Assembly: GCF_900113485.1 (NCBI RefSeq)
Contig: NZ_FOPM01000017.1
Location: 28,656-92,655 of the forward strand
DNA: 64,000 bases
Direction of reading: 5' to 3'
Source: Methylobacterium gossipiicola
GTDB lineage: Bacteria; Pseudomonadota; Alphaproteobacteria; Rhizobiales; Beijerinckiaceae
Shown here: piece by piece, positions 53,994 to 62,177 of the stretch
Position numbering within the stretch: the first letter of the stretch is position 1
Layout: each line of letters starts with the position of its first letter
Made by a program: the position numbers and the translations under genes
The notes under the pieces: generated by a model
Database searches by the model: none
What the model was told of the DNA's origin: nothing
The model's input: only the letters and a program-made list of their open reading frames with translations

Positions 53994-54238
53994 GCGCCAT
54001 TGATGTGTCCGCCGCGCCGGTGGAGCCACCCGATTTCGTGCGGCGGCCCGCGTTGGCCGGCGCTCTGATCGATGCGGGGGAGGAGATCCTGGCGCGCCGC
54101 CGGGTGCCCTGCCTCTGCCCCGAGCAGGTGCGCGGCGCCTGTGGCCGCACCACCGGGTACGCGACAACCGGCGGCCGGATCCGCGAGCGGGTTGCGTGCG
54201 AGCGCTGCCCCCGGACCTGGACGCGCATAAATTGCTGA
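53990..54238 (+). CDS. Small zinc-ribbon-like phage protein
   Basis: 82 aa. C-terminal half RVPCLCPEQVRGACGRTTGYATTGGRIRERVACERCPRTWTRINC has Cys pairs (C-x-C, C, C-x-x-C) that could form a zinc ribbon. Four-base overlap with the recombinase gene, so co-translated. Function unknown. Confidence 0.55.
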   Translation: MSAIDVSAAPVEPPDFVRRPALAGALIDAGEEILARRRVPCLCPEQVRGACGRTTGYATTGGRIRERVACERCPRTWTRINC

Positions 54239-54245
54239 GGCCCCG

Positions 54246-54431
54246 ATGATCGCAGCCCCGCCGAAGGCGCCGGAGGAAAGCGCCAGGGCCTATGCGGCTC
54301 GCAAGCACCGCGCCGCCCTCGACTATCGTGAGCGGCATCCCGGCCGACCGGCCCAGATCGTCGTCGATTGCGCTCGCGAGGCCTTCGAGCAGGCCGCACG
54401 TTGGGCTGCCCATCACGGCGGCCGATCCTGA
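54246..54431 (+). CDS. Very small phage protein
   Basis: 61 aa, helical: ESARAYAARKHRAALDYRERHPGRPAQIVVDCAREAFEQAARWAAHHGG. Seven bases after the previous stop. No family recognised. Confidence 0.45.
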   Translation: MIAAPPKAPEESARAYAARKHRAALDYRERHPGRPAQIVVDCAREAFEQAARWAAHHGGRS

Positions 54432-54477
54432 CCTATCCCCGCCGCCCGCTTGCGGCCTCTCTCGGAAGCCCCGCCCC

Positions 54478-54825
54478 ATGACCACGGACATCCGCTCGCA
54501 GCTCGCCCGGCAGCTCTTGGAGAAGATCGCGGCGGCGCAGGCGCAGAACGACGAGATCGACGCCCTGAAGACGCGTCTGCGCGAACTGGGTGTGGCCGGA
54601 AGCTTCACCGAGCGCTTCCCCGACCTCGGCACCGTCGAGGTGAAGGCCGCGAAGGCCGCGAGCTTCAAGGGCCTGATGCCGACCCTGGTGCCGGAGCTGT
54701 TCCTGGCGATGACCGAGGCCGAGCGCACCGCCCTGCAGGAGAGCGGCGTGGTGACCATGAGCGAGCAGTGGGGGAACCCGTTCCATGGCTCGATCACCCC
54801 GAAGCTGCTGGCGGCATCGGCCTGA
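54478..54825 (+). CDS. Hypothetical phage protein (115 aa)
   Basis: 115 aa. N-terminal helix SQLARQLLEKIAAAQAQNDEIDALKTRLRELG, then TVEVKAAKAASFKGLMPTLVPELFLAMTEAERTALQESGVVTMSEQWGNPFHGSITPKLLA. No named family; similar small proteins occur before phage methyltransferases. ATG 54478. Confidence 0.5.
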   Translation: MTTDIRSQLARQLLEKIAAAQAQNDEIDALKTRLRELGVAGSFTERFPDLGTVEVKAAKAASFKGLMPTLVPELFLAMTEAERTALQESGVVTMSEQWGNPFHGSITPKLLAASA

Positions 54826-55006
54826 CGCATTGCCCCTCGCCTTCATGCGGCGGGTCCAGTAGGCTGTCCCGGCTCTGAAAAGAGGCGGGAGCCGAGGTGC
54901 TGCAATCACCTCGAACCGCGTGGATGGGACCACGCATGACCGTTGCCGGCCGGACTTCCGGTCACCCCGCCACCCCTCGAGGGGCGGGCGCACCCTGCAT
55001 CAGGTT

Positions 55007-55843
55007 ATGCCCAAACACCATTCCGAGGCCGTGAAAAACCGGCCCCCTTCGACCGCACCAGCTCCCGGTGCGGACCCGCTCCCCGCGCCGGCACTCGCCC
55101 GGCGCGGGGATGTCTGGCTCCTCGACCCCCACCGCCTCGTGTGCGGGGACGCGACCGACCCGGCCGTCGCCGCCGCCGCGCTCGATGGGGCGGTGCCGCA
55201 CCTCATGGTGACGGATCCGCCCTATGGGGTGAGCTACGACCCCGGATGGCGGGCCAAGGTGCTGCCGGGCCATAGCAACCGCGCTGTCGGGGCCGTGGCC
55301 AACGACGATTGTGCCGATTGGCGCGCCGCGTGGGCGCTGTTCCCCGGCGATGTCGTCTACGTCTGGCACTCCGCCCTTCACGCCAGCGAGGTCGAGACGA
55401 GCCTGCGCGTCGCGGGCTTCCTACCCCGGTCGCAGATCGTCTGGGACAAGGGCCGGCTGATCATCAGCCGGGGCCACTACCATTGGCGGCACGAGCCGTG
55501 CTGGTACGCGGTCCGGAAGGGCCGCACCGCCCGCTGGGCCGGCGACCGGAAGCAGACCACGGTGTGGCTGATCCCGCATCGTCGCTCCGAGACCGGGCAT
55601 TCGACGCAGAAGCCTCTCGAGGCGATGCGCCGGCCGATCCTGAACCATACGGTGCCGGGCGACCGGGTCTATGACCCGTTCGTTGGCTCCGGGACTACGA
55701 TCCTGGCGGCCGAGGAGCTTGGCCGCATCTGCCACGCCATTGAGCTCGATCCGGCCTATGTCGACACCGCCGTGCGGCGCTGGGAGGCGGCGACGGGTCG
55801 CCGTGCCATCCTCGTTCGCAGCGGGCTCGCGACGGCGGCCTGA
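55007..55843 (+). CDS. DNA methyltransferase, DPPY type (orphan phage MTase)
   Basis: 278 aa. Catalytic motif IV DPPYG (70-74 in LMVTDPPYGVSYD), AdoMet motif I near the C-terminus FVGSGTT (225-231) followed by EELGRICHAIELDPAYVDTAVRRWEAATG. Motif order IV-then-I makes it a beta-class N6-adenine or N4-cytosine methyltransferase. HSTQKPLEAMRRPILNH is the usual pre-motif-I block. ATG 55007 chosen; no cognate nuclease nearby. With the MT-A70 gene it gives the prophage two orphan methyltransferases. Confidence 0.87.
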   Translation: MPKHHSEAVKNRPPSTAPAPGADPLPAPALARRGDVWLLDPHRLVCGDATDPAVAAAALDGAVPHLMVTDPPYGVSYDPGWRAKVLPGHSNRAVGAVANDDCADWRAAWALFPGDVVYVWHSALHASEVETSLRVAGFLPRSQIVWDKGRLIISRGHYHWRHEPCWYAVRKGRTARWAGDRKQTTVWLIPHRRSETGHSTQKPLEAMRRPILNHTVPGDRVYDPFVGSGTTILAAEELGRICHAIELDPAYVDTAVRRWEAATGRRAILVRSGLATAA

Positions 55844-56142
55844 TCGGGTCGATCCGCCCTGCGGTTGGCCGCTGCTAACTCCCCTTGTCGGAAGTAAAAT
55901 CGGGCGTTTGGAGCGGCATGGACCGCGCCGCAGCGGGCGAGCATCAAGGGTCGGCGACGATCTCGTTCGCATCAACCACGCGTCCCAGGGCTGCGGCAGG
56001 GTCCGCCGCAGCCACCCGCTGCCGCCCCCCGGGGCGCCCCCCGCCTCAGGGCGGGGGACCCTGGGGGCGGCAGCCCTATACGGGTGGTCGGGGCCCCCGG
56101 GTTCACTAGCGCCAGCCCTCCAAAACCCGTGAACGGTGAACA
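55844..56142 (+). other. Intergenic region before the terminase genes, with nested hairpin
   Basis: No gene seen. It contains a strong nested hairpin: CTGCCGCCCCC (56019-56029) pairs with GGGGGCGGCAG (56063-56073), enclosing an inner CCCCCGCC/GGGCGGGGG stem. Just to the right are the GTGAAC repeats. The stretch near 55880-55920 is less GC-rich (AAGTAAAATCGG) and may hold a promoter. Confidence 0.6.
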
Positions 56143-56161
56143 GTGAACGCTGGCAGTGAAC
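56101..56161. repeat. GTGAAC repeats at the small-terminase start (candidate packaging site)
   Basis: GTGAAC at 56129-56134, 56136-56141, 56143-56148 (exact 7-base period) and 56156-56161, plus the inverse GTTCAC at 56101-56106. GTTCACT and GCCAG (56101-56107, 56111-56115) mirror CTGGC and AGTGAAC (56150-56161). They overlap the GTG start of the small terminase gene, where cos/pac-type terminase sites are usually found. Confidence 0.55.
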
Positions 56162-56787
56162 GCCCGGCGACGGGCATGACCCAGGCCGAGTTCGCCCGCC
56201 ATCGCGGGGTGTCGAAGGCGATCGTCACGAAGTGGAAGGGGCAAGGGCTCCTCACCCTCATGGAGGACGGTAAGGTCGACGTCGAGGCGAGCGAGTGGAA
56301 CCTCGATCAGCGCCCGGCGAACTATCGTGGCGGCACCACCCACCGGCCGGTGCGGACCGTTCCGAAGGCCGAGCCGGATCCGCGCGAGATCCCGGCCGGG
56401 CGGCCAAAGCCCGAGGTCGTGAGGGCGGACCCCGTGGCGCCCCGCCCCGCCGGGGACAGGCCGGTCCGCGATTTCGATCCGGACGATCCCGACCTCGAGC
56501 TTCCGGAGGCGCTGCGGCGCAAGGAGAACTTCCTCGGGCTGCAGCGCAAGCAGGCCTACGAGATCGAGCAGGGCCGACTCGTCAATCGGGAAGCGGCGGA
56601 GAAGCTGTTTTTCGACACCGCCCGCGACCTGCGCGACGCCTGGGCCACCTGGCCCTCCCGCATCGCGACGATCATGGCGGACGAGTTGGGGGTCGATGCG
56701 CGCAGGCTCAACACGGTTCTGACCGCGCATGTCCAGCAGCATCTCGACCAGCTCGGAGAGCCGGAAGCAACCCTATCTCGACCTTGA
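56143..56787 (+). CDS. Phage terminase small subunit-like protein
   Basis: 214 aa from GTG 56143, or 203 aa from ATG 56176. N-terminal HTH MTQAEFARHRGVSKAIVTKWKGQGLL for DNA recognition, a Pro/Arg/Glu-rich linker, then a helical region with KENFLGLQRKQAYEIEQGRLVNREAAEKLFFDTARDLRDAWATWPSRI, typical of phage Nu1-like small subunits in alphaproteobacteria. Overlaps the large terminase gene by 59 bases, as in lambda. Would pick the packaging site and dock the large subunit. Confidence 0.78.
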   Translation: MNAGSERPATGMTQAEFARHRGVSKAIVTKWKGQGLLTLMEDGKVDVEASEWNLDQRPANYRGGTTHRPVRTVPKAEPDPREIPAGRPKPEVVRADPVAPRPAGDRPVRDFDPDDPDLELPEALRRKENFLGLQRKQAYEIEQGRLVNREAAEKLFFDTARDLRDAWATWPSRIATIMADELGVDARRLNTVLTAHVQQHLDQLGEPEATLSRP

Positions 56788-58813
56788 GAGCCTGAGCCGA
56801 TCCTGGCGGGCCGGGACCAAGCCGGCGCCGCAGGTGAACGTGGTCGAATGGGCCGAGGCGTTCCGGAAGCTCAGCAAGGAATCGTCGAACGGGGGCAAAT
56901 TCATCACCGCCCGCGTCGAGGTCGCCCGCGGCCCGATGCTCGCGGCCACGGAGCCGGGGGTGCGCAAGCTCACCCTGATGGCGTGCACCCAGCTCCTCAA
57001 GACCACGGTGATCGAGAACATCCTCGGGCGGTTCATCCACGTCGATCCGTGCCCGATCCTGGCGGTTCTGCCGAAGGACGACGCGGCCGAGACCTTCTCG
57101 AAGGACCGGCTGGCGCCGATGATCCGCGACACCAAGGTGTTGCGCGAGCTGTTCGGTGCGGCGAAGGCGACGGACGCCGCCGCCACCCTCACGCATAAGC
57201 AGTTCCCCGGCGGGCACATCACCCTCGTCGGTTCGAACAGCCCGACCAACCTCGCCATGCGGCCGATCCGGCTGCTGGTCTGCGACGAGATCGACAAGTA
57301 CCCGCTCTCCGCCGGCGGCGAGGGGCCACCCATCGATCTGGCCGAGGAGCGCCAGGCCGAGTTCATCACCAACAGCCTCACGGTGCTGGCCTGCTCACCG
57401 ACCATCGCCGGCCGCAGCGCCATCGAGGCGTCCTACGAGGAGAGCGACCAGCGCCGGGCCTTCGTGCAGTGCCCGCATTGCGAGGGCTGGCATTCCCTCG
57501 AATGGGAGCAGGTTCGCTTCGAGAAGGACGAGGCCGGCAAGATCCGCCTGGAGACGGCGCACTATCACTGCGCCGGCTGCGGCACGGCCTGGACGGAGTC
57601 GCAGCGCCTCGTCGCCCTGCGCCGGATCGAGTGGCGGCAGACGCGGGCCTTCACCTGCTGCGGCGAGCATCAGGTGCCGGAGCGCTGGGCGCCCGAGGCG
57701 CACGGCGTGCGCCGGGCCGTGTGCCGGGATTGCGGCAGCCTGGCGGTGCCGAACGAGCATGCCGGGTTCATCGGCTCGAAGCTCTACGCGCCGAAGCAGT
57801 CGATCCGCGAGACGGTGGCGAAGTACGCCCGCGCGATGCGGCGCGGGCCCGAGGCGCTGCGGGCGTTCTACAACACCCAGCTGGCGCGAACCTGGAAAGA
57901 GGGCGTCGACGCTCCCGAGTGGCAGGACGTCTACGCCCGGCGGGACCGGGCCTACCTGTCAGGCACAATCCCCCTCGGCGCCCTGATCCTGTTTGCCGGC
58001 GTGGACGTGCAGAAGGACCGGCTCGAGGTTGGCATCTGGGCCTTCGGACGCAACCGCGAGCGCTGGCTGATCGAGCACCGGGTGCTGCCGGGCGAGACCA
58101 ACCGCCCGGAGGTCTGGAAAAGCCTCGAGGCGATGTTCGACGAGACCTGGGAGCACGCGGGCGGCGCCGAGATGGGTGTCCGCGACTGGGGCATCGATTC
58201 CAGCGGCTTCACCGCCGAGGTCTATGCCTTCGTCCGGCGGCAGGCCGGGCGCGGCAACGTCCACGCGGTCGACGGCCAGGACAGCGTCCAGAGCGCGTTC
58301 CTCGGCGTCGGCGCCAAGGACACGACCCCGGCGGGGAAGAAGCTCCGCCGGGGCCTGAAGACGCTCCGGATCGGCGCCTCGTTCTGCAAGCAGGAACTCA
58401 TGGGCTGCCTCGCGCTGCAACGGCCGGCGCAGGGCGAGGCCTTCCCGGCCGGGTTCATCCACCTGCCCGAGGACGTGAGCGAGGATCAGGTCAAGCAGCT
58501 CACGGCCGAGGAACTCGTGACGCACGTCACCCGTGGCCGAACCCGGCGCCAGTGGGTGCCGATCGGCGGACGGCGCAACGAGGTCCTGGACTGCGCCAAC
58601 TATGCCCGCGGCGTCGCGGCGATGCGTGGGCGGGACCGCTGGCGCGAGACGCAGTGGCGCGACCTCGAGCACGCCCTCGGCATCGCGCGCGTCCGAACGG
58701 TGCCGGAGCCCGACGAGCCGCCACCGGCCACCGTCGCCCCCGGTTCCCTCGCGGCGCGCAACCTCCATCGCGCCACCATCCGCCGCAGCAAGGTCCGAAG
58801 CCGGACGAGGTGA
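56729..58813 (+). CDS. Phage terminase large subunit, GpA family
   Basis: 694 aa. Packaging ATPase-nuclease of the lambda GpA type. Residues ~80-200 have the deviant Walker A LMACTQLLKTT and Walker B LLVCDEIDKY; two Cys pairs of a zinc finger (CPHCEGWH ... CAGCGTAW) follow near 245-290. Nuclease domain from ~410 with FAGVDVQKDRLEVGIWAFG, DWGIDSSGFTAEVYAF and the terminal ENEVLDCANYARG motif (here RRNEVLDCANYARG). Length near the 641 aa of lambda gpA. Followed by gpW- and portal-type genes in lambda order. Confidence 0.95.
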   Translation: MSSSISTSSESRKQPYLDLESLSRSWRAGTKPAPQVNVVEWAEAFRKLSKESSNGGKFITARVEVARGPMLAATEPGVRKLTLMACTQLLKTTVIENILGRFIHVDPCPILAVLPKDDAAETFSKDRLAPMIRDTKVLRELFGAAKATDAAATLTHKQFPGGHITLVGSNSPTNLAMRPIRLLVCDEIDKYPLSAGGEGPPIDLAEERQAEFITNSLTVLACSPTIAGRSAIEASYEESDQRRAFVQCPHCEGWHSLEWEQVRFEKDEAGKIRLETAHYHCAGCGTAWTESQRLVALRRIEWRQTRAFTCCGEHQVPERWAPEAHGVRRAVCRDCGSLAVPNEHAGFIGSKLYAPKQSIRETVAKYARAMRRGPEALRAFYNTQLARTWKEGVDAPEWQDVYARRDRAYLSGTIPLGALILFAGVDVQKDRLEVGIWAFGRNRERWLIEHRVLPGETNRPEVWKSLEAMFDETWEHAGGAEMGVRDWGIDSSGFTAEVYAFVRRQAGRGNVHAVDGQDSVQSAFLGVGAKDTTPAGKKLRRGLKTLRIGASFCKQELMGCLALQRPAQGEAFPAGFIHLPEDVSEDQVKQLTAEELVTHVTRGRTRRQWVPIGGRRNEVLDCANYARGVAAMRGRDRWRETQWRDLEHALGIARVRTVPEPDEPPPATVAPGSLAARNLHRATIRRSKVRSRTR

Positions 58814-58815
58814 CC

Positions 58816-59046
58816 ATGGCCGTGACCATCGACAAGCAGATCGCGGCCCTCGAGACCGCCATGGCCTCCGGTGCCCTGCGCGTCGAGGCACCGGACGCGG
58901 CGACCATCACCTATCGCAGCTACGACGAGATGCGGCGGGCGTTGGGCGACCTGCGCCTGCGCAAGGCGGCCCAGGAGACCGCTGCCGGTCAGATCAGGCC
59001 CCGTCGTACGCGCCAGATCGCCCTGACGGGCCGGAGCGGATGGTGA
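58816..59046 (+). CDS. Phage head-tail joining protein, gpW-like
   Basis: 76 aa, similar in size to lambda gpW (68 aa). Two short helices (KQIAALETAMASGALRVEA and YRSYDEMRRALGDLRLRKAAQE) and a basic tail (RPRRTRQIALTGRSGW). It lies between large terminase and portal, as W does in lambda. Overlaps the portal start by seven bases. Confidence 0.75.
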   Translation: MAVTIDKQIAALETAMASGALRVEAPDAATITYRSYDEMRRALGDLRLRKAAQETAAGQIRPRRTRQIALTGRSGW

Positions 59047-60572
59047 TGGACCTGTCCGGAGAAGAGGCCTCGACGGCCCGGGAGGCCCAGCCCTACGACG
59101 TCGCCAACGGCGGCGGCCGGCGCTCGCGATCCTGGCGGGTCGGCAGCTACGGCCCGAACACCGCGATCGTCTATGCCCTGGACGAGCTGCGCCGGAAGTC
59201 GCGGGATCAGGCCCGGAAAAACCCCTACGCGGGTGCCGCCGTCGACCGTCTGGTCACGAACATCGTCGGCACCGGGATCGTGCCGCGCTCCGTGGCGGCC
59301 CGCTCCTACGAGGGCCTGACCAAGCCGCAGGCGAAGAAGCGGAAGGCCGAGGACGCCGCGTTCCGCGCCCAACTCCAGCGGCTGTTCCTCGGCTGGACGG
59401 ACGAGGCCGACAGCGTCGGCGCCCACGATTTCTACGGCCTGACGGCGCTTGCCGTACGCGGCATGGTCGAGGGCGGTGAGAGCTTCATCCGGATGCGGAC
59501 CCGCCGGCCCGAGGACGGGCTCACGGTTCCGCTGCAGCTGCAGCTCCTCGAGGGCGATCACTGCCCCCACCTCAAGACCGACGTCGCGGCGCGGATCCGG
59601 CAGGGCATCCAGTACGACGCCATCGGCAAGCGGATCGGATACTGGCTGTATCGCGAACACCCCGGTGACGGCCTGATCGTCTCGGGTGCCATCGAGCAGG
59701 CCCTGGTGCCGGCCACCGACGTCTGTCACCTCTACCGCGCCATGCGGCCCGGCCAGGATCGCGGCGAGCCGTGGTTGGCCCGGGCCCTGCGCACCCTTTA
59801 CGACCTCGACGGCTATCTCGACGCCGAGCTGATCCGGAAGAAGAACGCCGCCCGCCTCGTCGGCTTCGTGAAACGGGTAATCACGGGCGAGCGCGACGAG
59901 CCGCTCGACGTCGACCCGGCCGACGCCGACGGGGTCGCCACCCTCGAGTTCGAGCCCGGCACCATCCAGGTCCTGGCCGACGGCGAGGAAATCGAGTTCA
60001 GCGACCCGAAGGATGTCGGCCCGAACTTCGAGGCCTTCGTGCGCGAGGCGAAACGGGGTGTCGCGGCAGCCTGCGGGCTGCTCTACGAGGTTCTGAGTGG
60101 CGACTACAGCCAGCTCAACGATCGCACCCTGCGCGCGGCCCTCAACGATTTCCGCCGCGCCGTCGAGCAGTGGCAGCACCACCTCGTGGTGTTCCAGTTC
60201 TGCCGGCCGATCTGGATCCGGTTCATCGACCTCGCGCTGTTGTCGGGCGCCCTGCGGTTGCCGGCCGGGATGACCCGGCAGGACGCCTACGCGGTGAACT
60301 GGATCCCGCAGGCCTGGCCGTACATCCACCCGGTACAGGACGTGCAGGGCAAGACCATGGAGATCCAGGCGGGTCTCTCCACCCGGACGCGCAAGGTCGC
60401 CGAGGGCGGATACGATGCCGAGGCGGTCGACGCCGAGCAGGCGGGCGACAACGAGCGCGCCGATGCGCTCGGCCTCTCCTACACCAGCGACGGGCGCCAG
60501 AAAGCCAGGCCCGACGCGGCGGCATCGCCCGACGATACCCCGGCGACCGGGCCGGCCGAACCCGCCGACTGA
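59040..60572 (+). CDS. Phage portal protein, lambda gpB family
   Basis: 510 aa, 12-mer ring at the capsid vertex. Conserved blocks: NPYAGAAVDRLVTNIVGTGIVPRS, ALAVRGMVEGGESFIRM, LQLLEGDHC, IGYWLYREHP, VCHLYRAMRPGQDRGEPWLARAL, EFEPGTIQVLADGEEIEFSDP, and YEVLSGDYSQLNDRTLRAALNDFRR, all typical of lambda-family portals. ATG 59040 used; ATG 59046 possible. The C-terminal Ala/Asp-rich tail is variable. Confidence 0.94.
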   Translation: MVMDLSGEEASTAREAQPYDVANGGGRRSRSWRVGSYGPNTAIVYALDELRRKSRDQARKNPYAGAAVDRLVTNIVGTGIVPRSVAARSYEGLTKPQAKKRKAEDAAFRAQLQRLFLGWTDEADSVGAHDFYGLTALAVRGMVEGGESFIRMRTRRPEDGLTVPLQLQLLEGDHCPHLKTDVAARIRQGIQYDAIGKRIGYWLYREHPGDGLIVSGAIEQALVPATDVCHLYRAMRPGQDRGEPWLARALRTLYDLDGYLDAELIRKKNAARLVGFVKRVITGERDEPLDVDPADADGVATLEFEPGTIQVLADGEEIEFSDPKDVGPNFEAFVREAKRGVAAACGLLYEVLSGDYSQLNDRTLRAALNDFRRAVEQWQHHLVVFQFCRPIWIRFIDLALLSGALRLPAGMTRQDAYAVNWIPQAWPYIHPVQDVQGKTMEIQAGLSTRTRKVAEGGYDAEAVDAEQAGDNERADALGLSYTSDGRQKARPDAAASPDDTPATGPAEPAD

Positions 60573-60602
60573 GCGGCCCCACTATCCATTCACGGAGGAA
60601 CC

Positions 60603-61790
60603 ATGGCCGCGCGGGTCGATGGCAACGAGATCGTCCTGTCGGGGACGGTCGGCGATCTCTACTGGGATGACAGTTTCAGCGCCTCGGACGTGATCCTCGC
60701 CCTGGCCCAGGTCGGCCGCGACGAGGACGTCACCATCCGGCTGAACAGCGGCGGCGGCATCGCCACCGAGGGCGCGGCGATCCACGCGGCCATCGCCGCG
60801 CATCGGGGCCGCAAGACCATCGTGGTCGAGGGCATCGCCGCGTCGGCCGCCTCCGTCATCGCCATGGCCGGCGACGAGGTGGTGATGTCCCTCGGGGCCC
60901 TGATGATGGTGCACGACCCGTCGGGCTTCACCTTCGGCACCGTCGACGACCACGAACTGCAGATCAAGGCGCTCACCGCCCTCGCGACGGCGATGGCGGG
61001 GATCTACGCGGGCAAGACTGGCAAGACCGTCGCGGCGGCCCGGGCCGATATGCAGGCCGAGATCTGGATGACCCCGGACGAGGCCGTGGCCGCCGGCTAC
61101 GCCGACCGCACCCTGGCGCGCATGGCGGACGACGAGGCCGCGCCCGAGCCGACGGCCTTCGACTACCGCCTGTTCGAGCATCCGCCCGAGCGCCTCGTCG
61201 CCCTCGCCGATCAGCGGGCGTGGACGCAGCGCGTCCGCCCCACGACAGCGGCCGTTCCCCCCCGCCCGAAGGACAAACCCATGGCGACTGCACCGGCGGG
61301 CTCCGAGCCCGTCATCCCCCCGAACCCGAGTGCCCCCCCGACCGCGACCGTGGAGGGCGCCAAGCCTGCCGCCACTGCGGCCAAGCCTGCCGCCACCGCC
61401 GCCACGATGGCGCGCGCCGACGCCGCCGAGATCGTCACCCTCTGCGTCGCGGGTGGCGTGCCGGCCATGGCCGCGAGCCTCATCGCCGAGGGCGTGAGCG
61501 TCCCGGAGGCCAAGGACCGCATCGGCGCGGCCGGCGAGGTCCGGAACCTCGTCGCTCTCGCGCGCCGCAAGGATCCGACCCTTCCGGAGGGGCTCGACGC
61601 CATCATGCTCGCCGAGGGCAAGACCGTCGAGCAGGCCCGCGCCGCGCTCTTCGACAAGCTTGTGGCCTCCGAGGCCCAGACGTCGATCTCGTCCCACCCC
61701 CCCGCCGCGCTCGGCAATGCCGGCGCCTCCGCCTCCGCCACCAGCATGCAGCGTGAGCTGAAGCGGGCCGGCCTCACCAAGGGAGCCTGA
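60603..61790 (+). CDS. ClpP-like prohead protease with C-terminal scaffold region (lambda C/Nu3 type)
   Basis: 395 aa. N-terminal half is a ClpP/S49-like serine protease: RLNSGGGIATEGAAIHAAI, catalytic Ser81 in VEGIAASAASVIAMAGDEV, His104 in ALMMVHDPSGF. C-terminal part (~227-395) is Ala/Pro-rich then helical: MARADAAEIVTLCVAGGVPAMAASLIAEGVSVPEAKDRIGAAGEVRNLVALAR, ending SMQRELKRAGLTKGA, typical of capsid scaffolds. Lambda gene C contains the Nu3 scaffold start within it; the same layout is visible here with an internal start at 61281. Confidence 0.9.
   Translation: MAARVDGNEIVLSGTVGDLYWDDSFSASDVILALAQVGRDEDVTIRLNSGGGIATEGAAIHAAIAAHRGRKTIVVEGIAASAASVIAMAGDEVVMSLGALMMVHDPSGFTFGTVDDHELQIKALTALATAMAGIYAGKTGKTVAAARADMQAEIWMTPDEAVAAGYADRTLARMADDEAAPEPTAFDYRLFEHPPERLVALADQRAWTQRVRPTTAAVPPRPKDKPMATAPAGSEPVIPPNPSAPPTATVEGAKPAATAAKPAATAATMARADAAEIVTLCVAGGVPAMAASLIAEGVSVPEAKDRIGAAGEVRNLVALARRKDPTLPEGLDAIMLAEGKTVEQARAALFDKLVASEAQTSISSHPPAALGNAGASASATSMQRELKRAGLTKGA
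61281..61790 (+). CDS. Nested in-frame scaffold protein (Nu3-like)
   Basis: In-frame ATG 61281 inside the protease gene, preceded by AAGGA (61269-61273) at seven bases. It would give a 169-aa protein equal to the protease C-terminal region, with the Ala-rich lead (MATAPAGSEPVIPPNPSAPP) and helical scaffold body. Lambda makes Nu3 in this way. Expression from this start is an inference from the ribosome site and the lambda precedent. Confidence 0.6.
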   Translation: MATAPAGSEPVIPPNPSAPPTATVEGAKPAATAAKPAATAATMARADAAEIVTLCVAGGVPAMAASLIAEGVSVPEAKDRIGAAGEVRNLVALARRKDPTLPEGLDAIMLAEGKTVEQARAALFDKLVASEAQTSISSHPPAALGNAGASASATSMQRELKRAGLTKGA

Positions 61791-61792
61791 TC

Positions 61793-62173
61793 ATGGCCCT
61801 GCTCGAAACCGCCCCCGTCGCCTCCGACTGGCTGAAGTCGGAGGACGGCAGCTTCCGCAGCCGCGACACCGCGATCATCGCCGCCGGTGCCGGCAAGCTG
61901 AAGACCGGCACCGTGCTCGCCCTGGTGGCCGCCACCGGCAAGTACGTCCCGGCCGCCTCCTCCGGCAACGACGGCTCGCAGACCGCCGTGGCGGTGCTGT
62001 TCACCCCGGTCGACGCCACCAGCGCCGACCAGAAGGCCGTGATCGTCTCGCGACAAGCCATCGCGAGCCATGCCGGCCTCACCTACGGCCCCACCATCAA
62101 CGATGCGACGAAGCGCGCGGCGGCCAACGGCCAGCTGAAGGCCGTCGGCATCATCGTCCGCGAAGGAGCGTAA
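61793..62173 (+). CDS. Phage head decoration protein (gpD family)
   Basis: 126 aa, lambda gpD-like: LLETAPVASDWLKSEDGSFRSRDTAIIAAGAGKLKTGTVLALVAATGKYVPA, then TAVAVLFTPVDATSADQKAVIVSRQAIASHAGLTYG. gpD trimers cap the capsid lattice after expansion. It lies directly between the protease/scaffold gene and the major capsid gene, as in lambda. Confidence 0.9.
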   Translation: MALLETAPVASDWLKSEDGSFRSRDTAIIAAGAGKLKTGTVLALVAATGKYVPAASSGNDGSQTAVAVLFTPVDATSADQKAVIVSRQAIASHAGLTYGPTINDATKRAAANGQLKAVGIIVREGA

Positions 62174-62177
62174 GCCG

